From Phycisphaerae bacterium (lineage in GTDB: Bacteria; Planctomycetota; Phycisphaerae; UBA1845), in contig JAJDDS010000141.1 of NCBI GenBank assembly GCA_029260195.1, positions 1-8,802 on the forward strand: a stretch of DNA of 8,802 bases, written 5' to 3'. The position numbers were made by a program, and so were the translations under genes. The notes below the pieces were generated by a model that did no database searches, was not told the DNA's origin, and saw nothing but the letters and a program-made list of their open reading frames with translations. Of this stretch, positions 1-6,818 are shown in pieces. Within the stretch, counting starts at the first letter, position 1. Each line of letters starts with the position of its first letter.

Positions 1-2
1 GC

Positions 3-1394
<1,392 letters not shown>

Positions 1395-1447
1395 CCCGAA
1401 CGTAGACCGCACACCGTGACCACGCACCGCGGAAACGAGGAGTCCCC

Positions 1448-2551
1448 ATGAACAACGCCGCGCCACGCGCCCTGCTGATCTTTGCCATGTTCGCCGCCGG
1501 AATCTCCGAAGCCAAGGATCCGCCCACGAGAACACGAGCCCCAAAAACCGCTCGACCCCTCATCCGGAACACCTTCGCCATGGAGGCGTACTTCTCCTGG
1601 GACGGCCAGCGGATCATCTTCCAGGGTAGAAACATGGGCAAACGCGCACCGCTCCAAGTCTACGTCTGCGATTACCGCCCCAACCAAACCACCGAAGCCA
1701 ACCCCATCCGCCTCACCGAAGGGCTCGCCAGTCATGAATGCACTTTCTTCTCACGCGACGGACAGTACATCGTCTACGCCACCAGCGAAACGGAACCGTC
1801 CGAGGAGAACACCAAGGACTTCGGCGGATACCCCTACTTCTACGACCTCACCAAGGAAATCTGGGTCGCCAAACTCGACGGCGACAGCATCACCAACAAG
1901 CGAAGAGTAACACACAACAAAGCTTATGAGGCTGAGACATCGTACTCGCCGCTTATCAAAGGCCTTCCCGCTCGCCCTGACGGCATCTACATCCTCTACA
2001 CCTCCTCCCGTAGCGGCAATCTCGATCTGTGGATTCAACGCGTCTTCGACGAGCACGGAAAGGAAGTGTCAGACACCGCCATCCAACTGACCGACACGCC
2101 GACCTCCCAGGAGGGCGGTGCCTTCTTCCTCTCTGACCACGAGGTCGTGTACCGCACATGGGAATACGACTCAGCCAATCCGATGACCGAGCAATTCGAG
2201 AGGAACCGCGTCAACTTCCGCACCATGCACATCCACACACTCGACCTCGCCACCGGCGACGACACTACTTACACGAGCGGCAACGCCCGCCACTGGGCGC
2301 CTTTCCCACACCCGGGCGGACGAAAGGTCGTCTTCGCAAAACGCGACTTCGCCAAGCCCGATCACAACTTCGACATCTACGTCCTCGATCTCGACACGCG
2401 CGAGCAGCAGCCAATCGTCACCGACCCCGGCTTCGACGGGTACGCGGTTTTTCATCCCTCGGGCAAAACCATCATGTACTCCCGCTTCGACGCCGTCACC
2501 CACGACTTCAGCCTGTGGACCGTTCCTTATCCCCCGCCGTCAAAACGCTGA
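1448..2551 (+). CDS. Exported TolB-like PD40 beta-propeller protein
   Basis: A 367-residue protein predicted to fold as a periplasmic or secreted beta-propeller of the TolB/PD40 kind. The N-terminus is a plausible Sec signal peptide: a short polar start, a hydrophobic core (residues 8-19, LLIFAMFAAG) and a likely cleavage site after ISEA (about residue 22). About six blade-like repeats of the form FSxDGxxIxY are visible: FSWDGQRIIFQG (49-60), FFSRDGQYIVYAT (100-112), DGIYILYTSSRSGNLDLWI (178-196), FFLSDHEVVYRTW (226-238), FPHPGGRKVVFAKRD (286-300) and FHPSGKTIMYSRFD (335-348). The start is supported by GAGGAG at 1437-1442, five bases before the ATG. It lies 53 bases after ffh. No catalytic domain (for example a peptidase) is attached, so a binding or scaffold role is more likely than an enzyme. 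It is not the tolB of a tol-pal operon, because no tol or pal genes flank it. The substrate is unknown. Confidence 0.85.
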   Translation: MNNAAPRALLIFAMFAAGISEAKDPPTRTRAPKTARPLIRNTFAMEAYFSWDGQRIIFQGRNMGKRAPLQVYVCDYRPNQTTEANPIRLTEGLASHECTFFSRDGQYIVYATSETEPSEENTKDFGGYPYFYDLTKEIWVAKLDGDSITNKRRVTHNKAYEAETSYSPLIKGLPARPDGIYILYTSSRSGNLDLWIQRVFDEHGKEVSDTAIQLTDTPTSQEGGAFFLSDHEVVYRTWEYDSANPMTEQFERNRVNFRTMHIHTLDLATGDDTTYTSGNARHWAPFPHPGGRKVVFAKRDFAKPDHNFDIYVLDLDTREQQPIVTDPGFDGYAVFHPSGKTIMYSRFDAVTHDFSLWTVPYPPPSKR

Positions 2552-2571
2552 TCCGGCGCTGAGGTTGGGCG

Positions 2572-2577
2572 AGGAGG
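2572..2577 (+). promoter_or_regulatory. Ribosome binding site deciding the lipoprotein start
   Basis: AGGAGG lies eight bases before ATG 2586 and would lie downstream of the alternative TTG at 2565, so it favours 2586. It sits just outside the left arm of the 28-bp hairpin (2582 onward), so in mRNA the Shine-Dalgarno stays exposed while the start codon is in the stem. Confidence 0.6.
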
Positions 2578-2581
2578 AATC

Positions 2582-2649
2582 CAGAATGTCGAATGGCGAA
2601 TGGCGAATGGCGGACGGTGCTCATTCGCCATTCGCCATTCGACATTCTG
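2582..2649. repeat. Perfect 28-bp inverted repeat built from a 7-base tandem unit
   Basis: Left arm 2582-2609 and right arm 2622-2649 are exact reverse complements over 28 bases around a 12-base loop (2610-2621). Each arm contains three consecutive copies of the 7-mer CGAATGG (or its complement CCATTCG) plus a flank reading CAGAATGT / ACATTCTG. Read as protein, such repeats give strings like GEWRMA on one arm and FAIRHS on the other. From memory, similar peptide strings turn up near the ends of many predicted proteins in planctomycete and other GC-rich genomes, which suggests a dispersed palindromic (REP-like) element rather than real protein sequence. No transposase is nearby. Confidence 0.9.
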
Positions 2650-3251
2650 CATTCTTCTTCGGTTGCTTGATGCTCGTCTGCGGCTGCGCCGGGTCGGGCC
2701 GGATCAGTGTGGTCCCCGCGAATCTCCAGAAGATATCCACAACCGAGCCGCTCGTACGCGAATGGCGAGTGGGTCGGTGCTACTACTGGTCCGAGGCGCC
2801 GGGCGAGGCGGATGCGGGCGACAACGACCAGCGCCCGCGAAGCCGGAAGACCGATCGGCTTTGCATCGCCATGGAGTTCGAGAGTATCTCACTGCTCGGG
2901 GACTATGCGAAACAGCAGATGTGGGCGTCATTTGTCCTCGGCGGAACGCCAGCCAATGTCCCCCGCAACTATCGCGTGAACAGTCGCAGCCTGCGCATGA
3001 TCGGGCGGCGTGGGTATGGGCACACGCGGTGGGCATCTCTCGGCGGGATCGTGACTGTCCGGCGCGAGCCCAATGGCGACATTCGGGGCCGGTTCCGGAT
3101 CGGTGCGAAACAGCAGACGTTTTTCATCGCCACTGGCTGGAGCGGCAATGAAAAGGTCCTCCTGCTCGGCGAATTCCGCGCCGTCGAAAACCCCGACGCG
3201 GGTCGCCGCATCCTCGAACGCACCGAACGCGACGGCATGGATCGCTCGTAG
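2586..3251 (+). CDS. Hypothetical lipoprotein with a repeat-derived N-terminus
   Basis: I do not recognise the family. The start is taken as ATG 2586 because a strong Shine-Dalgarno (AGGAGG, 2572-2577) lies eight bases upstream. An in-frame TTG at 2565 has no such site. The 221-residue product has a hydrophobic stretch (FFFGCLMLVCG, 23-33) ending in a lipobox-like VCGC, so Cys34 is probably lipidated after export. The mature part is about 188 residues, with no recognised motif. It contains an Arg/Asn-rich middle (TPANVPRNYRVNSRSL, 121-136) and beta-like segments (GGIVTVRR, TFFIATGW, VLLLGEF). The tail is charged (RRILERTERDGMDR). Odd point: residues 1-21 are encoded entirely by a perfect palindromic repeat (2582-2649) that also buries the start codon. 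The original start was therefore probably altered by repeat insertion, and expression may be weak. It sits 34 bases after the TolB-like gene and may be cotranscribed with it. Confidence 0.65.
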   Translation: MSNGEWRMADGAHSPFAIRHSAFFFGCLMLVCGCAGSGRISVVPANLQKISTTEPLVREWRVGRCYYWSEAPGEADAGDNDQRPRSRKTDRLCIAMEFESISLLGDYAKQQMWASFVLGGTPANVPRNYRVNSRSLRMIGRRGYGHTRWASLGGIVTVRREPNGDIRGRFRIGAKQQTFFIATGWSGNEKVLLLGEFRAVENPDAGRRILERTERDGMDRS

Positions 3252-3306
3252 TGGCGGCCCCCCCGGTCGGCGGAGTGGGTGAGACACTGCCCGGCGCTGC
3301 TACGCA

Positions 3307-3353
3307 CCGCCCGGACCGAAGTGTCCGACGCACGTCGGGACTACCGCGGGCGG
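3307..3353. terminator. Possible bidirectional terminator-like structure in the convergent gap
   Basis: The 125-base gap between two converging genes contains CCGCCCG (3307-3313) paired with CGGGCGG (3347-3353), and inside it CGGAC (3312-3316, sharing two bases with the outer arm) paired with GTCCG (3323-3327). No T-run follows on either strand, so this is not a standard intrinsic terminator. The position between convergent genes is its main support. Confidence 0.2.
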
Positions 3354-3376
3354 CCGGGCGGGGCGTGACAGGGGGG

Positions 3377-4755
3377 CTACGGTCGCGGAGTGAACGCGCG
3401 TTGGAGTGCGGCGAAGTCGGCCAGGTCAATGTCGGCGTCGGAGTCGGCGTCGGCGTCGCGGCAATCGCATTCGGGGGGGAGGAACACGGCGGCGGGGCCG
3501 GTGAAGCAGTTGTTGAACAAGACCCATTCGCTGGCGTCGATGCGCGGGGGGACGTAGCGGCCGGTATTGCCCAGGTCGCCGCTCGATCGCTCCCACTGCA
3601 CGCTACACTCGGGGCCGGTGAAGTCGAGGGCGCCAGGTGTCCGCCAGATGCCGGAGAAGATCTCGACGTCGCCGTCCAGATCAACGTCGGCTACCGTGAC
3701 GGTGAGCTGTAATTTGGCGTTGGTGTGGTCGTCGATGACCGGCAGGGGGCTGGCGCCGGGGACGGGCGTGGCGTCGCGGTTGAAAACGCGGATGCCGACC
3801 ACCGTTCCGACCACGACTTCGGGTAGCCCGTCACCGTCAACGTCCGCGATCGAATGGCCCCGGTTGTTGTAGAAGTTGCTCCCGAGCGGCGAGACGATCG
3901 CGGGCCAACCCGGTGTGAAGTTGCCGAATCGGTCGAGTGCAAAGACCTGCGGCATCGTCCCGGTAATCAGGATTTCGAGTCCGCCGTCGCCGTCCAGGTC
4001 GCCCATCGCCATGGCCCAGGGGTCGCCGGCCGTCGGTAGGGGTACGGACCAATCCTTGCTGTACGTTTGGCCCTGACTGTTCAGCAAGTAGACCCACGCC
4101 TGCATCCCGTTGAAGAACTCGAAGGTGGCACAGGCGATCTCCGGAGACCCGTCCCCGTCCACGTCGCCGACGACCAAACGCGAGTTCGGGAATCCGGGAA
4201 TCCAGACGGGCCAGCCATTCACGTCGACGCCGTCATGGTGCATCGCGTAGATGAGGTTCGGCTCGTCCAGTAGGCCGTCGGATGCCAGGATCTCCAGATC
4301 CCCGTCCCCATCCAGATCCGCCGTCGCGGGTGACCAGACGCCGTGTTCGAATTCCCTAGGCCACGCGCCGCTGAAAGGAGTTCCGTCAGCCCCCAGCACG
4401 TGGAGACGCGCCGGGGAATGCGCCCCGACGATAACCTCGCTACGCCCGTCGCCGTCCAGGTCTGCCACGACTGTATTAAATGCGAATCCCTCAAGAATGG
4501 CAGGCCAGCCGGTCACGTACGTCCCGTCGTGGTTGAACACATGCACTCCGACCTCTTGCTTGCCGACGAGAGCTGGGCGATTTCGATCTCTCCGTCGTGA
4601 TTCAGATCGACTGCGACGGGCTGAATATTCTCGAACACCGCCAAGTCCGGCATGTCGACCGGCCAGCCCGGCAGCGCAGGCCAGCTACCCGCTCCCGGCA
4701 CCGAGCAGGTCGCCAGCGTAACAACGAGCACGACTCCCTTGGTCAATGAGGGCAT
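3377..4755 (-). CDS. Secreted FG-GAP/VCBS seven-bladed propeller protein with dockerin-like tail (frameshifted)
   Basis: The gene reads in two frames: 4755 to about 4573, then about 4570 to the stop at 3377. Removing one CT from CTCTC at 4572-4568 (minus strand) joins them into 458 residues. The start is ATG 4755, with GGAG seven bases upstream (4763-4766), giving a Sec-type signal peptide (TKGVVLVVTLATCSVPGAG, 5-23). Seven calcium-binding DxDGDG-type loops begin at about residues 50, 98, 146, 197, 252, 304 and 356 of the joined protein (DLNHDGEIEI, DLDGDGRSEV, DLDGDGDLEI, DVDGDGSPEI, DLDGDGGLEI, DVDGDGLPEV, DVDLDGDVEI). The 48-55 residue spacing fits a seven-bladed FG-GAP/integrin-alpha-like propeller. 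The C-terminus (about 429-454) is one degenerate dockerin/EF-hand half, DIDLADFAALQRAF, typical of planctomycete secreted proteins. The role is probably surface adhesion or ligand binding. Without correction, only a leaderless 389-residue product (3377-4546) or a short signal-bearing stub would be made. Confidence 0.85.
3431..3460. repeat. Short GTCGGC hexanucleotide-like tract in the dockerin-like tail
   Basis: Five imperfect 6-base units (GTCGGC, GTCGGA, GTCGGC, GTCGGC, GTCGCG) encode, on the minus strand, the alternating Asp-Ala run DADADSDAD just before DIDLADF. In related tails this is usually a D-x-D-G-D-G calcium loop. Here Ala or Ser stands at the Gly positions. Confidence 0.6.
4568..4572 (-). 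other. Frameshift site (CT dinucleotide duplication)
   Basis: The minus strand reads CAG CTC TCG here. Dropping one CT gives CAG CTC GTC GGC AAG, so EIEIAQ continues as LVGKQEVGVHVFN in the downstream propeller frame. The joined stretch keeps the normal distance between the first and second calcium loops. The change may be a real slippage mutation or a sequencing or assembly error. Confidence 0.65.
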
Positions 4756-4940
4756 CACGGGTCTCCATCCTGTACCTTCACATTGGGTCGCAAACGGGCT
4801 CGCCATTCAGTGTAATCTATCGGCGAGCCACACCACGTCATTGTAACACGCCACCTGACCCGCCGCCGGCACGCGTCCACGAGAATCTCGCCGGGCTCAG
4901 CCCATTCCGGTCCTGACTTCTCGCGGAAGCGCAACCCCCT

Positions 4941-5177
4941 TTGGCGGAAACGCTTACGCCGGGCGATACCACCGCGAACATCGCGGGCGGCGTGACGACT
5001 GCCGGTGCGGAGGCGAACTCGCTGCTTCTGATCCTCGACACGACCAAGGGACATGCGGTCCTGGTTCACGACGCGGATTGGAACACTGCTGGTGGCAGGA
5101 ATGTCGTCAACATTCTGAGTCTCACCACGCAGGCGGCGATCGATGCCCTGGCGAACGGGACGATCCTCACGCAGTAG
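4941..5177 (+). pseudogene. Orphan coding-like fragment, probably the 3' end of a secreted protein gene
   Basis: This 78-codon frame (TTG 4941 to TAG 5175-5177) has strongly G/C-ended codons and a natural composition, ending ...LSLTTQAAIDALANGTILTQ. The middle (ILDTTKGHAVLVHDADWN) resembles the beta-rich C-terminal segment of large secreted, calcium-binding-type proteins. That is an impression, not a family assignment. The frame is closed by a TGA at 4914-4916. There is no ATG, and no good Shine-Dalgarno precedes the TTG. It is therefore more likely a remnant than a working gene. It lies in the 571-base interval between the GH5-like gene (ends 5327) and the FG-GAP gene (starts 4755), on the opposite strand to both. 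The rest of that interval, 4756-4940 and 5178-5326, shows no other supported gene. The part next to 4755 should hold the FG-GAP promoter, but I cannot pick convincing -35/-10 boxes. Confidence 0.4.
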
Positions 5178-5326
5178 ACTGCGGATGATCGGAGTCTGCA
5201 TCGGCGGGCTCATCGATTGCCTGCTCGTCCGATCACACAAGGTCGCCGTATCCTCGGGCGAAGAAAAGACGCCAACTTGCTGTGCAACATCCGGACTAAT
5301 GCATCGCGCGGATTGTGCGGACGAGT

Positions 5327-6640
5327 TCACTGGTCAGTTGTGGGGAAATGGGCGCTCCGGGGCCATTCGGCGATGAACGTATTGAGAAGCGTGTTGTCGG
5401 GGACACGAGCCGTGGTATCGGGGTCGGGTCCGTATTCCATATTGAAAGCGTCGAAGCCGACGACATCGCCACGCCAAACGTAGAAGGCGTAGTTCCAACC
5501 CATCTCTTCGAACAAGTCAATCTCGTCGCCCACGAAGGCCGCTCCGTCGGGGGTCCAGCGATACAAACCGAACTCACCGACGTAGATCGGCACATCGTGC
5601 TCGGCTGCAAAGTCGGCGGCCGGCTGGAGATTTTCGGCGATCCAATCAGCATTGAAGTTAACGCTTTCGCCCTCGTCGATCACAACGCTAGGGTAGCGGA
5701 TATCCATCACACCGGCATCCTGGGCGATGTACACATCAGGGTCGTAGGCGTGCAGGCTGTAGACCGTCAGGGGGTCGGTGGTCGGTCGCAGCGCGGGGAA
5801 CCAGGATGCGCTGGCGAAGCCGAGAGCGTTGACGATGATCGGCGTTTCCGAATCGACCTCGCGAATGGCGTCGGATATCTCCTGGGCGAAGGCGTTCCAG
5901 TCGGCGAGGGTGCCGCGATGCTCCCGTTCAAAATCCTCGGGGGTCAGATCGCCGTCGGGATCCAGCCAGGTGTTGACGTGGGGCTCGACCATCACGTCGT
6001 AGCCGACGATGACCGGGTTGTCGCCGTAGCGTTCTGCGATGTATCGCCACATATCGATCCATGCATCGTGTGCCTCCTGATCCGTCCAGACCGTGAATAG
6101 CGTCTCGCGACCGAGACCGACTTGGATGGCGGCTTCGTTTCGTCCGGGACCTGTGCGCATGTTGATAACGACGTAGACGCCGACCTCGGCCGCCCATTCG
6201 ATGAGGTTGTCCATATCTTGCTGGTTGACGGCGTGGACACCGTACGGCGGTCGTTCGTTGAAGAGACCTGAATAGGAGGCGTTGAGCAGGTTGGCGCCGA
6301 GATCGCGCACGTCGCGCACGTCCTGTTGATCGGTGTAGCGGATACAGATGTCCTCGTTCTCTTCTTCCCCTTCCTCGATCAGCGCGCAGGGGTGAATATC
6401 GACGCCGCGCAGGCGTACATGCCCGGCGGACCAGAGTTCCCACTTGGTTGATGCCGCGACGGTATCGCTGGACGCTCCATTGTCAGAGTTGTCGGTATCG
6501 TCGATGACGACGTCGGTCGTGCCGTCGGTCGGTCCGCCGTTTCCGGTATCCGCGGGGTCGCCGACGTCGCAGCCGGATGAAAAAAGAACAGCGGCGAGCA
6601 GAGCGCGAACCGGGATGACGGTGATAGAAGTCAGACGCAT
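5327..6640 (-). CDS. GH5-like glycoside hydrolase (cellulase family), predicted lipoprotein
   Basis: A 437-residue protein, probably a retaining beta-glycanase of the clan GH-A (beta/alpha)8 fold. The start is ATG 6640, because AGGAGA (6647-6652) places GGAG seven bases upstream; ATG 6646 would be only one base away. The N-terminus is a lipoprotein signal (VRALLAAVLFSSGC, lipid Cys24). A disordered Asp/Gly/Thr/Ser-rich linker follows (about 25-64), then the catalytic domain (about 68-430). Landmarks are HVRLRGVDIHP (74-84), LGANLLNASYSG (114-125), the strand and loop VGVYVVINMRTGPGRNE (153-169), the acid/base region GYDVMVEPH with Glu219, VYSLHAYDP with His297, and the nucleophile motif PIYVGEFGLYRW with Glu356. 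The Asn that normally precedes the acid/base Glu is Val218. Cys85 and Cys99 flank a very acidic loop and may form a disulfide. The likely substrate is a plant or algal beta-glucan or mannan, but the subfamily cannot be set by eye. The upstream neighbour on the same strand is the cyclase, 178 bases away. Confidence 0.85.
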   Translation of the reverse strand: MRLTSITVIPVRALLAAVLFSSGCDVGDPADTGNGGPTDGTTDVVIDDTDNSDNGASSDTVAASTKWELWSAGHVRLRGVDIHPCALIEEGEEENEDICIRYTDQQDVRDVRDLGANLLNASYSGLFNERPPYGVHAVNQQDMDNLIEWAAEVGVYVVINMRTGPGRNEAAIQVGLGRETLFTVWTDQEAHDAWIDMWRYIAERYGDNPVIVGYDVMVEPHVNTWLDPDGDLTPEDFEREHRGTLADWNAFAQEISDAIREVDSETPIIVNALGFASASWFPALRPTTDPLTVYSLHAYDPDVYIAQDAGVMDIRYPSVVIDEGESVNFNADWIAENLQPAADFAAEHDVPIYVGEFGLYRWTPDGAAFVGDEIDLFEEMGWNYAFYVWRGDVVGFDAFNMEYGPDPDTTARVPDNTLLNTFIAEWPRSAHFPTTDQ

Positions 6641-6646
6641 GTGCAT

Positions 6647-6652
6647 TCTCCT
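6647..6652 (-). promoter_or_regulatory. Ribosome binding site deciding the GH5-like start
   Basis: The minus strand reads AGGAGA, then ATG CAC ATG CGT. GGAG is seven bases before the second ATG (6640) and only one before the first (6646). This selects 6640 and removes the longer N-terminus that would begin at 6700. Confidence 0.6.
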
Positions 6653-6818
6653 GTTCAAGGACAGCCGGACATCGGCCTTTGACGCACATCGATCATACAT
6701 GCGGCTCGTGCCGGAGAAACGAATAGACGGAGTGGCGGCCGCGTTTGGGGGGCCGCGGGCGACAGATGCAACCTACACACCCCGTCATTCGAAAATGTGA
6801 TCCGAGCGGCGTGCAGGC

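Noticed and set aside
2565..2585. TTG 2565 as the lipoprotein start.
   Set aside because: The strong AGGAGG at 2572-2577 lies after it and is correctly spaced for ATG 2586.
2759..2768. Another CGAATGGCGA in the lipoprotein gene, and CGCCATTC at 4801-4808, as further copies of the palindromic repeat.
   Set aside because: Matches of only 8-10 bases without an opposing arm are expected by chance in this composition.
4753..5330. Open minus-strand frame across the gap between the FG-GAP and GH5-like genes.
   Set aside because: It overlaps the coding-like plus-strand fragment, its translation is Arg-rich and motif-free, and it would run through the FG-GAP promoter and Shine-Dalgarno.
5315..6100. 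A plus-strand reading frame (261 codons) across the GH5-like gene.
   Set aside because: It is the antisense shadow of the glycoside hydrolase, with no start signal and no recognisable family.
6735..6756. GCGGCC / GGCCGC hairpin (6-bp stem, 10-base loop) downstream of the cyclase gene as a terminator.
   Set aside because: The stem is short and overlaps a chance GCGGCCGC palindrome. There is no T-run on the minus strand after it.
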